Assembly: GCA_031292035.1 (NCBI GenBank) | Contig: JARLHX010000387.1 | Location: forward strand, 122,343 to 186,342 | Source: Negativicutes bacterium | GTDB lineage: Bacteria > Bacillota_C > Negativicutes > Sporomusales_B > JARLHX01 | Direction: 5' to 3' | Length of the DNA stretch: 64,000 nt | Part shown: positions 8,448 to 16,475 of the stretch, one piece after another | Layout: each line of letters begins with the position of its first letter | How positions within the stretch are numbered: position 1 is the first letter of the stretch | Position numbers and translations under genes: made by a program | Notes under the pieces: generated by a model | What the model saw: the letters and a program-made list of their open reading frames with translations, nothing else | What the model was told of the DNA's origin: nothing | Databases searched by the model: none

Positions 8448-8894
8448 ATGAAACGCACACACGTTGCCGGCGTTGGTCCGGACGCGCCAACCGTAACCAA
8501 CGACAAAGGCGCAAAACAATCAGCTATTCCATACAAGTTCACCGATTTCGACGCGAAACACGTTCTAAGAGTCGCAGCCGTATCTGCCCGGGGGTTTAGT
8601 AAATACGGCTCTAGGAATTACCTTGGAATTTCTGCCCAGGACCATCTCGACCACGCACTGACCCACATTAACGCGTTCCTGGCCGGTGATCCGCAGGAGG
8701 ATCACCTGGCCCACGCCATTTGCCGGCTTTACTTCGCAATGGCCACGACCGAGCCGCTGCCCGATCCGGCGTCGGTGGTGGAGAAGAACGCCACCGAGAG
8801 CTGCTACTACAAAACCACAAGCTGCGCGCTGAACTGCGCCGACGGTATCAGCGGCCCGTGTCCCTTGAACCCGTTTGATGAACCCAACAAATAA
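8448..8894 (+). CDS. dATP/dGTP diphosphohydrolase-like protein
   Basis: A 148-aa protein. The ATG at 8448 follows TAGGAGG. The block VTNDKGAKQS ... FGSARGF-like RGFSKYGSRNY ... HLDHALTHINAFLAGDPQEDHLAHAICR fits the phage dATP/dGTP diphosphohydrolase N-terminal family (also DUF5664). His/Asp residues in DHLDHALTH and DHLAHA probably bind metal. A C-terminal tail with four cysteines is unusual. It may adjust dNTP pools during phage replication; substrate is inferred from family. Confidence 0.65.
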   Translation: MKRTHVAGVGPDAPTVTNDKGAKQSAIPYKFTDFDAKHVLRVAAVSARGFSKYGSRNYLGISAQDHLDHALTHINAFLAGDPQEDHLAHAICRLYFAMATTEPLPDPASVVEKNATESCYYKTTSCALNCADGISGPCPLNPFDEPNK

Positions 8895-8918
8895 AACACG
8901 TAAAGGGAGATTGAATCA

Positions 8919-9476
8919 ATGGCTAATAAAACCCAACCCACAAAACTGGTGACTGGCAAGGTCCGTCTGTCCTACGCATTCCTGAGCAAACCGAAGAAAA
9001 ACGACGCCGGCGAGGACGTTTGGTCCTGCCAGGTCCTTATCCCCAAATCCGACAAAGCGACCATTGAAAAATACAAAGCGTGTGTCGCGGCCGTCAAGGC
9101 GCTCCCCTCCGCTGCGGCTAAGTGGGGTGGGAAAGTTCCCGGTGAGCTGAAGCTGCCGCTCCGTAACGGCGATGACAGCTGTGACGAGTTTCCGGAAAGA
9201 AAAGGTTGCTGGTTCTTCAACTGCAACGCCTACGAGGCGGTTTCTGTCGTGGATGCCAACCGGAACGATATCCTGGACGCCTCGAAAATTTACAGCGGAA
9301 TGTATGGCCGAGTCAGCGTGAACTTCTTCGCCTTCAATAACTCCGGAAATAAAGGCATCGGTGTCGGGCTGAATTCTGTGCAGAAACTCGCGGACGGCGA
9401 AGCTCTCGGCGGAGGCCGCAGCACGCCGGATGAAGACTTTGGCGACGACTACGAGGACGACGATTTCCTCAGCTAA
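8919..9476 (+). CDS. DUF2815 family ssDNA-binding protein
   Basis: A 185-aa protein. TGKVRLSYAFLSKP, VWSCQVLIPK and GMYGRVSVNFFAFNNSGNKG are hallmarks of DUF2815, an OB-fold single-strand DNA-binding family (Enc34-like). The C-terminus is an acidic tail (DDYEDDDFLS), as in SSB proteins that recruit partners. Follows DUF2800, as is common in Firmicute phages. A terminator lies just after it. Confidence 0.85.
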   Translation: MANKTQPTKLVTGKVRLSYAFLSKPKKNDAGEDVWSCQVLIPKSDKATIEKYKACVAAVKALPSAAAKWGGKVPGELKLPLRNGDDSCDEFPERKGCWFFNCNAYEAVSVVDANRNDILDASKIYSGMYGRVSVNFFAFNNSGNKGIGVGLNSVQKLADGEALGGGRSTPDEDFGDDYEDDDFLS

Positions 9477-9490
9477 GAAAAAACGAAATA

Positions 9491-9528
9491 GGCTGATGTG
9501 CTACCAACACATCGGCCTTTTTCTTTCA
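9491..9528 (+). terminator. Terminator after ssDNA-binding gene
   Basis: AGGCTGATGTG pairs imperfectly with CACATCGGCCT, followed by TTTTCTTT. Confidence 0.6.
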
Positions 9529-9553
9529 GTAAGGAAAGGCGGGGGGTGTAAAG

Positions 9554-9958
9554 ATGCTGAAAAACAAGTTTCGCGCCTGGGACCATCAACTAAAAACAAT
9601 GTTGTTGCTTGATTTCCTCACCCTTGCGTGGGTGCTTAGTTGCATAGAACGTGGCGATAGGCGTTATGTGTTGATGCAAGGCACAGGATTATGTGATAGG
9701 GGCGGATGTGAGATATACGAGGGCGATTGCGTTCAAGTAATCAAAGGCATTGGGGTGGTGGAGTTGTTTGCCGGTTGTTTCGACGTTGTAATTAAGCAGA
9801 ACCATACCCTTTTGAGGGGCTACACATTCTTGGCACCAACACATAAATGTTGCTGCGCTCCGGGCGACCATTGCCTCACTACAAGCTGTCGTTACTTCGG
9901 CTGCAAAGTTATAGGTAACATTTACGAAAAAGAACCTGCCGATCTGTCGGGCCATTGA
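9554..9958 (+). CDS. YopX-family protein with Cys cluster
   Basis: A 134-aa protein. KFRAWD at the start, VLMQGTGLCDRGGCEIYEGD and the ending VIGNIYE match the YopX family (SPbeta phage type), of unknown function. An insertion rich in Cys/His (HKCCCAPGDHC ... SCRYFGC) is unusual for the family and could bind metal. GGGGGG precedes the ATG. Its TGA overlaps the ATG of the polymerase gene (TGATG). Confidence 0.7.
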   Translation: MLKNKFRAWDHQLKTMLLLDFLTLAWVLSCIERGDRRYVLMQGTGLCDRGGCEIYEGDCVQVIKGIGVVELFAGCFDVVIKQNHTLLRGYTFLAPTHKCCCAPGDHCLTTSCRYFGCKVIGNIYEKEPADLSGH

Positions 9959-11952
9959 TGGACGTTCTCAGCATCGACATTGAAACCTTTTCTGGCACCG
10001 ATCTCCTAAAGTCCGGCGTTTACCCCTATGCCGAAGACACCGAGTTTTCCATTCTCTTGTTTGGCTACGCCTTCAATACGGACCCGGTGCGTGTTGTAGA
10101 CCTGGCCAGCGGCGAGCAGTTGCCCGATCAAATATACGACGCTCTCGAAGATTCCCGAGTGCTGAAGACCGCTTATAACGCTGCGTTCGAGAGAATCTGC
10201 CTTTCGCGCCATCTGCGGCCGTGGGCGCTCACTGGCGGCGAATACCTAAAGCCCGAACAATGGGCCTGCACGATGGTCCAGGCGCTGACGTTGGGGCTGC
10301 CAGGCAACCTGGCCGGCGTCGCCAAGGTGCTGTTCAGAGGGGAGCAGGAAAAACAGAAGATGTCCGATGGCAAGGCCCTGATCCGGTACTTCTGCAACCC
10401 CTGCCGGCCCACCATGACGAACGGCGGTCGAACACGGAATTGTCCGGAAAACGCGCCGGAAAAATGGGCGACCTTCAAGGACTACTGTTGCCAGGACGTC
10501 GAGGTTGAGCGCGCCATTCGGATGAAAATCGCCCACTACCCCATGGTGGATTCCGAGCGCCGGCTCTGGGTGCTGGACCAACAGATAAACGATAGGGGCA
10601 TGCGGGTGGATCTCCCGCTCGTCCGACAGGCGGTCCTGTGCAACGAGGAAGACAAGGCCCGGGCCATGGATGAGGCTGTGAAACTCACCGGCCTGGAGAA
10701 TCCGGGCAGCGTGGCGCAGTTGAAGGAGTGGCTGTTCGCGGAAACGTCCGAGGTCGTGACTTCCCTTAACAAAGAAACAATTCCCACGCTGCTCAAGGCC
10801 ACCGAAAACGCGATGGTCAGACGAGTCCTGGAGCTGCGGCAAGAGCTATCGAAGACCAGTGTAAAAAAGTACACAGCCATGGAAAACGCGGTATGCACCG
10901 ATTCCAGAGTGCGGGGGCTGCTCCAGTTTTACGGCGCCAACCGCACCGGGCGCTGGGCCGGGCGCCTCGTCCAAGTGCAAAATCTCCCGAAAAACAAGTA
11001 CAAGGACCTGGACCTGGCTCGGCGCCTCCTGTCGGGCGGTCGCTTCGAGATGATTGATATTTTATTTGGTGGTGTTCAGAATGTACTGTCCCAGCTCATC
11101 CGAACTGCTTTTATTCCTGCTGACGGCTGTTGTTTTCTTGTTGCTGACTTTTCTGCGATCGAAGCCCGCGTCATCGCCTGGCTTGCCTCCGAAGTATGGC
11201 GGCTGGACGTATTCGCCGGCCACGGGAAAATATACGAAGCCTCGGCGTCGCAGATGTTCAAGGTCCCGATCGAGAGTATAACCAAGGCATCGCCGCTCCG
11301 CCAAAAAGGGAAGGTTGCCGAGTTGGCCTTGGGCTACCAGGGCGGTCCTAACGCTCTGATTAAGATGGGTGCCCTGGACATGGGGTTGACCGAGAAAGAG
11401 TTGCCCGGGCTGGTGTCAGCGTGGCGTGAAGCCAACCCCAACATTGTCCAGCTCTGGTACGACGCCGAGCGGGCCGCGATCAAGGCTGTGCGGGAAAAAA
11501 CCACAGTCAAACTCCGGAGGGGCGTTTCCTTCACCTATGAGCGCGGGATGCTCTTTGCCAATCTTCCGAGCGGGCGCTCCCTGGCCTACGTTCGCCCGAA
11601 GATGGAACAGCACCCACACTTGGACAAGCAGTCCTTGACCTACGAGGGTATGGACCAAACCACAAAGCAATGGCGGCACATCCCCACCTACGGCGGGAAA
11701 ATCGTCGAGAATCTGGTCCAGGCGATCGCCCGGGACTGTCTTGCGGCGGCGATGATCCGGCTCGACCAAAACGGTTACGCCATCGGAATGCACATACACG
11801 ATGAGGCAGTCATCGAGATCCCAGACACCGGCCTGTCCGCTTTCGAGCTGGAAAAAGCCTGCGCGATTATGGGGCAGCCGATCTCCTGGGCACCTGGGCT
11901 GCCGCTCAGGGCGGACGGCTTCGTCTGCCACTACTATAAAAAGGATGATTGA
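9958..11952 (+). CDS. Family A DNA polymerase with 3'-5' exonuclease
   Basis: A 664-aa protein. The N-terminal DEDD exonuclease shows SIDIET (residues 5-10), TAYNAAFE and YCCQDVEVE. The polymerase palm/fingers show DFSAIEARV (near 397), the O-helix region KVAELALGYQGG and the catalytic HDE at 614-616 (GMHIHDEAVIEI). All catalytic residues I looked for are present. This is the phage replicative polymerase. The ATG at 9958 is preferred to the TTG immediately before it and is coupled to YopX. Confidence 0.95.
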   Translation: MDVLSIDIETFSGTDLLKSGVYPYAEDTEFSILLFGYAFNTDPVRVVDLASGEQLPDQIYDALEDSRVLKTAYNAAFERICLSRHLRPWALTGGEYLKPEQWACTMVQALTLGLPGNLAGVAKVLFRGEQEKQKMSDGKALIRYFCNPCRPTMTNGGRTRNCPENAPEKWATFKDYCCQDVEVERAIRMKIAHYPMVDSERRLWVLDQQINDRGMRVDLPLVRQAVLCNEEDKARAMDEAVKLTGLENPGSVAQLKEWLFAETSEVVTSLNKETIPTLLKATENAMVRRVLELRQELSKTSVKKYTAMENAVCTDSRVRGLLQFYGANRTGRWAGRLVQVQNLPKNKYKDLDLARRLLSGGRFEMIDILFGGVQNVLSQLIRTAFIPADGCCFLVADFSAIEARVIAWLASEVWRLDVFAGHGKIYEASASQMFKVPIESITKASPLRQKGKVAELALGYQGGPNALIKMGALDMGLTEKELPGLVSAWREANPNIVQLWYDAERAAIKAVREKTTVKLRRGVSFTYERGMLFANLPSGRSLAYVRPKMEQHPHLDKQSLTYEGMDQTTKQWRHIPTYGGKIVENLVQAIARDCLAAAMIRLDQNGYAIGMHIHDEAVIEIPDTGLSAFELEKACAIMGQPISWAPGLPLRADGFVCHYYKKDD

Positions 11953-11953
11953 T

Positions 11954-12382
11954 ATGAAAACCATCGAGCGGATGCTTTCCCATTGGAACTGGATCGCCAA
12001 CCGGGAGTCCAAGGTGTACCAACGTGCAGACATCGCTTACGCGGACGAGTTGATCCAGAAGCTCCGGAAAGAAACAGATTTGCACAAAGGCCAGGAGCTG
12101 AAGGCTTGCACCAAATACCTAAATAACACAGTTTACGAGCAGATGGTCGCCATCGGCAAGGAATTCCAAGAGGTCCATTACGCCTACATGGCCATGCACG
12201 AATCCTGGACAAACCCAAACTCCAAGGGCCAGGAGGCTTACAGGAACGAGCTGATCGAGGAATTGGTTGATCTGCAAACAGCCTGTCAGACGCTGCTGGT
12301 CATCCTCGTCGCCGACATCGACAAAGTCCGGCACGAGGTCATTGTGAAAAACGCCGAGCGAGGTTATTTCGACCGCAAGTAA
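11954..12382 (+). CDS. MazG-like all-alpha NTP pyrophosphohydrolase
   Basis: A 142-aa helical protein with acidic pairs placed as in MazG/dUTPase-like pyrophosphohydrolases: KEFQEVHYAYMAM and later ELIEELVDLQTACQ. The match is by pattern and is moderate. It overlaps the polymerase stop; the ATG at 11954 has AAAAAGG upstream at better spacing than the ATG at 11945. Likely role is nucleotide-pool cleansing during replication. It could alternatively be an unrelated helical phage protein. Confidence 0.5.
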   Translation: MKTIERMLSHWNWIANRESKVYQRADIAYADELIQKLRKETDLHKGQELKACTKYLNNTVYEQMVAIGKEFQEVHYAYMAMHESWTNPNSKGQEAYRNELIEELVDLQTACQTLLVILVADIDKVRHEVIVKNAERGYFDRK

Positions 12383-12396
12383 AAGGAGGCCGCACC

Positions 12397-12528
12397 ATGT
12401 ACACCAATCAGCGTGACCGGCTACTCAATATGCTCTACGACGTGGAAGAAGCATCCACCGATTCGGAAAAATTGCAACTGATCATCGAGCTGCTAAAGGC
12501 GATGATCTGGGGTGGAAATTGGGACTAG
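12397..12528 (+). CDS. Small protein, 43 aa
   Basis: Good AAAGGAGG before the ATG. Short, mostly helical, acidic (DVEEASTDSEK). Not recognised. In an operon of closely spaced small genes each with its own strong ribosome binding site. Confidence 0.5.
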   Translation: MYTNQRDRLLNMLYDVEEASTDSEKLQLIIELLKAMIWGGNWD

Positions 12529-12542
12529 AAGGAGGCGCCACC

Positions 12543-12875
12543 ATGAAAATTACCAATGTTTCCATCGCGACAGCGGAAGTTGAGATAAAAGTGATTAGGG
12601 TCGGAAAAAGCAAGATGACCCTAGCGGTCTATGAACAAATCCCGAAAGCCGACTATGACGGAAAAAGCCCAATGCTGGGATGGGTTCGTAGGTGCCCAAG
12701 CTATTGCGATCCTGGAAGGCACTATCACTTTATCTGGGTCGAAGATGGCGAACTCCGAAGGGACCATGTTTACGATCCTTTTGAAATCTACCATGGCCGA
12801 GTAGAGCTATCAGATGAATGGATTAACACTTATCGGACGGTTATGGAAGCCGGTCAGATATTCATCGCCATATAA
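12543..12875 (+). CDS. Hypothetical phage protein, 110 aa
   Basis: The ATG at 12543 follows AAGGAGGCGCCACC. The sequence looks like a compact beta-rich domain (MTLAVYEQIPKADY, HYHFIWVEDGELRRDHVYDP) of the kind seen in small phage ORFs. No family recognised. Confidence 0.55.
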   Translation: MKITNVSIATAEVEIKVIRVGKSKMTLAVYEQIPKADYDGKSPMLGWVRRCPSYCDPGRHYHFIWVEDGELRRDHVYDPFEIYHGRVELSDEWINTYRTVMEAGQIFIAI

Positions 12876-12888
12876 AGGAGGCACCACC

Positions 12889-13329
12889 ATGAAAGTATTT
12901 CTTTGCCCGAAAACAAAACAATCCACCTATCCCTCCAAATGCCAGCGGGATTGCGACAAAACCAAGAACTGCCAGACTTTCCGGGAAAGGCTTGGCAACT
13001 GGCCGAGAAAAACAGAAAGGAGTAAACAGCGCATGACAAGAGATTTTATGGGGTTCCCTGTAACCTTCCCTGATAACCTAACCGCCGAGGGCCTGGTTGC
13101 GATCTGCACGGAGGAAGTCGAAACCTTCAAGGCCCAGAAAAAGCAAATCAGCAAGATTGACATTTCTATCGATGGCGACGATCTGGTTGTCCACACAGTC
13201 GAAAGAAGCCCAATTAAACGGGTCCGGCGCATAACCGGATACCTGTCCGAGCTGACAAATTTCAACCCAGCCAAGCAGGCCGAGGCGGCCGCCCGCGAGG
13301 TCCACACAAAAGGGGGTGTCTTGGGATGA
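12889..13329 (+). CDS. Small NrdD-C-terminus-like protein
   Basis: A 146-aa protein. The N-terminus has five cysteines (CPKTK ... SKCQRDCDKTKNC) that may bind metal. The C-terminal RRITGYLSELTNFNPAKQAE resembles the end of anaerobic ribonucleotide reductase NrdD, the source of that name for many small phage ORFs, but the large catalytic domain is absent, so it cannot be a complete reductase. Ribosome binding site AAAGGAGG. The stop overlaps the next ATG (ATGA). Confidence 0.55.
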   Translation: MKVFLCPKTKQSTYPSKCQRDCDKTKNCQTFRERLGNWPRKTERSKQRMTRDFMGFPVTFPDNLTAEGLVAICTEEVETFKAQKKQISKIDISIDGDDLVVHTVERSPIKRVRRITGYLSELTNFNPAKQAEAAAREVHTKGGVLG

Positions 13330-13421
13330 ACGAGTTTAAAAGGTATCAGAAGGAAAAGGACGGCAACGTCTTTTTCCTCTCCCGGTATTTTGCGGCTCGG
13401 CTGAAAGGGGTGCGTGGTTAA
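13326..13421 (+). CDS. Tiny protein, 31 aa
   Basis: ATGA overlap with the previous stop and GGGGGTG upstream support translation. Basic and aromatic (FKRYQKEKD, FFLSRYFAARLKG). Function unknown. Confidence 0.4.
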   Translation: MNEFKRYQKEKDGNVFFLSRYFAARLKGVRG

Positions 13422-13445
13422 GAACTACAAGGCGGTGAGCGGGTC

Positions 13446-15860
13446 ATGAACCCAGACGTTCTAAAAGCCCAAAATCTGAAATACGACGGCCAGCTCACAG
13501 TCGCGACCGGCCGCAGCCGCTTCGAGAAAGAGTGGAAGAATAAGCAGCTTCGCTGGTCCGACCTGGTCGGGAAACTGTGCCAAACAACGCGGACCCGGGA
13601 AACCATCGCTGAATATGACGCGATGGCAAAGCCGGAACAGGACAACAGGAAGGATGTCGGCGCCTTCGTCGGCGGTATTTTGAAGAGCGGCCGGCGCACG
13701 GCCGGGACGGTTGCCTGGCGTGACACACTTACTTTGGACCTGGATTTCGCCACCACGGATATGTGGGACGAGTTCTGCATGTATAACGACTTCGCCGCCT
13801 GCGTGTATTCGACCCATAAACACCGACCGGGGCGGCCACGTTTGCGACTCGTTATTCCGCTGCTCAGGGCGGTCAACCCGGACGAGTACCAGGCAATTTC
13901 CAGGAGGGTTGCTTTCAGCATCGGTATCGATCAGTTCGACGACACCACCTATCAACCTCATCGCCTTATGTACTGGCCGTCAACCTCGGCCGATGGCGAG
14001 TTTTACTTCCAACTGCAGGACGGTTCCTGGCTCGATCCGGATATGATCCTCTCCAAGTATCAAAACTGGCAGGATCAATCCCAATGGCCAGAGTCCTCCC
14101 GTACACGAAACAACCGCGCGAAGCTCGCTGAAAAGCAAGGCGACCCACTGGAAAAACCCGGGGTTGTCGGCGCCTTCTGCCGGACCTATAGCATCCAGGA
14201 AGCGATTGACACTTTTCTGTCCGATGTCTATGAACCTTGCGCGATGGAAGGCCGTTACACCTATTTACCTGGTTCTTCCGCTGGTGGCCTAGTTCTCTAC
14301 GAGGACCGTTTCGCGTTTTCGCACCACGGAACCGATCCGATCGGAGGCTTGCTAGTGAACGCTTTCGACCTGGTCCGGCTTCACAGGTTCGGGGCGCTGG
14401 ACGAGGCGGTGCAGTCGGGCACACCTATAAACCGGATGCCGAGCTTCACGGCTATGGTCGAGTGGGCTGTGAATGAAGACGAGAATGTGAAGATGACGAT
14501 TGGCCAGGAACGGCTGGAAGGCGCCCAGGCAGATTTCGCGGACACCTTCGACGCCGGAGACCTTGGTTGGCTGAAAAAACTAAAGTCCAGCAGCAAGGGT
14601 GCCTATCTGCCGGTTCCGGAGAATGTGCTACTGATCTTGAAAAACGATCCGAACCTCGCCGGAAAATTCGCCATGGACGACTTCGCGCACAAGGTTATCC
14701 TCACCGACGATCTGCCCTGGCGAGGAGCCGCACTAGGCCAGTTTTGGCAGGATGGCGATGAGGCTGGCCTACGAAATTATATTAGCCGTGTTTACGGCAT
14801 CATCGGAAAGGGAGTAGTTATGGACGCTTTTAATGAGACTTTGTTTGGAAACACAAACCACCCGGTCCGCGATTATCTAAAATCCTTGGTTTGGGATGGT
14901 GAACCGCGCGTCGAGACAGTCTTCGTTGACTACATGGGCGCTGCAGGTACCACGTATGTCCGGACAGTTACTCGGAAGATGTTAGTCGCGGCTGTCGCCC
15001 GCGTGATGAACCCGGGTTGTAAGTTCGACAACATGCTCGTCCTGGTCGGCAAGCAAGGCCAAGGAAAAAGCTATCTGCTGAAACGGCTAGGACGGGACTG
15101 GTTCAGCGATTCGCTCACGACGGTGCAGGGTAAGGAAGCATACGAGCAACTGCAGGGCACGTGGATTCTCGAAATGGCCGAGCTATCGGCGATGAAAAAA
15201 GCCGAGATTGAGGCGATCAAACACTTCCTGTCTAAGCAAGTAGATACTTTTCGCGTCGCCTATGGCCGGAACGTATCGACTTTTCCACGACAATGTGTGT
15301 TCTTTGGGTCCACGAACAAGACCGATTTCCTCCGCGATGCGTCCGGAAACCGCCGCTTTTGGCCGGTGGCCACAATGGTCCAGAAGCCGGCAAAAAACTT
15401 ATTCAAGGACCTCACTGACGCTGAGGTCGACCAGGTTTGGGCGGAGGCCGTCGTGATTTACAGGGCCGGTGAAACTCTTTTTCTGGAGCAAGACCTGGCA
15501 GCCGAAGCGGCGACTGTTCAAGAGGACCATATGGAGGAATCTGAAAAGTTCGGCCAAGTCCAGGAGTTTCTCCAGGTGAAGCTGCCCGGGGATTGGGCGC
15601 AGCGTGATATTAACGAGCGGCGTCAGTATTTTGTCGGTGATTTTGGAGACAGTCCGGACGGCTCATTCGAAAGGGAGCGCGTTTGCGCACTGGAGATCTG
15701 GGTGGAGTGCTTTGGTGGAGATCCCAAGAACTTCGACGCCTATCGGTCGCGTGAAATTAAAGACATTATGTATCGGATGCAGGACTGGGCACCCCATGAC
15801 AAAAAGCTGCGTTTCGGCAAAGCCTACGGCGTGCAAAGGTGTTATCTGAAAACGAAATAG
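13446..15860 (+). CDS. VapE-family primase/helicase
   Basis: An 804-aa protein. The N-terminal 300 residues resemble a phage primase-type domain (WRDTLTLDLDFA with acidic residues). The C-terminal half is the virulence-associated E P-loop ATPase: Walker A VGKQGQGKSYLL (near 535-543), Walker B WILEMAEL, and the FGSTNKTDFLRDASGNRRFW block that marks the VapE family. Probably the phage replicative helicase, possibly with primase activity. Central gene of the replication operon. Confidence 0.9.
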   Translation: MNPDVLKAQNLKYDGQLTVATGRSRFEKEWKNKQLRWSDLVGKLCQTTRTRETIAEYDAMAKPEQDNRKDVGAFVGGILKSGRRTAGTVAWRDTLTLDLDFATTDMWDEFCMYNDFAACVYSTHKHRPGRPRLRLVIPLLRAVNPDEYQAISRRVAFSIGIDQFDDTTYQPHRLMYWPSTSADGEFYFQLQDGSWLDPDMILSKYQNWQDQSQWPESSRTRNNRAKLAEKQGDPLEKPGVVGAFCRTYSIQEAIDTFLSDVYEPCAMEGRYTYLPGSSAGGLVLYEDRFAFSHHGTDPIGGLLVNAFDLVRLHRFGALDEAVQSGTPINRMPSFTAMVEWAVNEDENVKMTIGQERLEGAQADFADTFDAGDLGWLKKLKSSSKGAYLPVPENVLLILKNDPNLAGKFAMDDFAHKVILTDDLPWRGAALGQFWQDGDEAGLRNYISRVYGIIGKGVVMDAFNETLFGNTNHPVRDYLKSLVWDGEPRVETVFVDYMGAAGTTYVRTVTRKMLVAAVARVMNPGCKFDNMLVLVGKQGQGKSYLLKRLGRDWFSDSLTTVQGKEAYEQLQGTWILEMAELSAMKKAEIEAIKHFLSKQVDTFRVAYGRNVSTFPRQCVFFGSTNKTDFLRDASGNRRFWPVATMVQKPAKNLFKDLTDAEVDQVWAEAVVIYRAGETLFLEQDLAAEAATVQEDHMEESEKFGQVQEFLQVKLPGDWAQRDINERRQYFVGDFGDSPDGSFERERVCALEIWVECFGGDPKNFDAYRSREIKDIMYRMQDWAPHDKKLRFGKAYGVQRCYLKTK

Positions 15861-16154
15861 GTCGTTGCCCACACCCCGCGAAAGCCGCCGGCAATAAAAA
15901 AGGGAGGCGTTGCTGAGGGGTTTCCAGCAGAGAGCCGTCTGGAAACAGGTAGGCAACGCCAACCAAACCAGGAAAAACAATGGCCGGAGCCGCTACTGTA
16001 TCCTATGTTGCCAATATTTATTATTAATATATAAAAATAAATATAGAGAGTAATAGGCACCTATATACACCTATACAACTGCCTAATACGCGTAAATATG
16101 TTTACCGGCTTTTTCTTGGCAACTTTGGCACACCGCAAAAATGGGAGGGTAAAC
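15861..16154. other. AT-rich intergenic region
   Basis: About 290 bases without a gene. The right part is very AT-rich (15995-16060) and could hold a promoter or an unwinding element. The stretch ACCTATATACACCTATACAAC near 16059 has a short direct repeat (ACCTATA). No convincing promoter could be fixed by eye. Confidence 0.35.
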
Positions 16155-16475
16155 GTGCTAGAAAGTACGATTGAAAAATACCTAAGACGTTATGTTGAAA
16201 AACTCGGCGGTTGCTGCTGGAAATTTGTTTCTCCTGGCAACGATGGGGTGCCGGATCGCATCGTCCTCTTGTGCGGCAGAGTAATCTTCGTCGAGCTAAA
16301 GCGCCCGGGCGAAAAACCGCGCCCACTGCAACTAAAGCGTCACGCGCAGCTCCGGGAGTTGGGTTTCGAGGTTACTGTCCTGGATTCGATTATCGCTGTT
16401 GACCTTTTTATAGGGGAGCTGATCACAGAGTGCAATATTCACCGCATGTCTACCAAGACCACTTTACAGAACTGA
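16155..16475 (+). CDS. VRR-NUC domain nuclease
   Basis: A 106-aa stand-alone VRR-NUC: LESTIEKYLRRYVEKLGG, GVPDRIVLL and VFVELKRPGEKPRPLQ-like positions with the catalytic D and ExK. The GTG at 16155 has GGGAGGGT at good spacing. Its 3' end overlaps the SNF2 helicase gene by 46 bases; this pair is a frequent phage replication/resolution module. Confidence 0.85.
   Translation: MLESTIEKYLRRYVEKLGGCCWKFVSPGNDGVPDRIVLLCGRVIFVELKRPGEKPRPLQLKRHAQLRELGFEVTVLDSIIAVDLFIGELITECNIHRMSTKTTLQN

Noticed and set aside
7283..8542. Long minus-strand ORF (419 codons) opposite the DUF2800 gene
   Set aside because: It is a shadow of a GC-rich coding frame; the plus strand carries clear family motifs, and the minus ORF has no ribosome binding site or domain.
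12889..13329. Complete anaerobic ribonucleotide reductase
   Set aside because: Only 146 residues and no catalytic core; only the end resembles NrdD.
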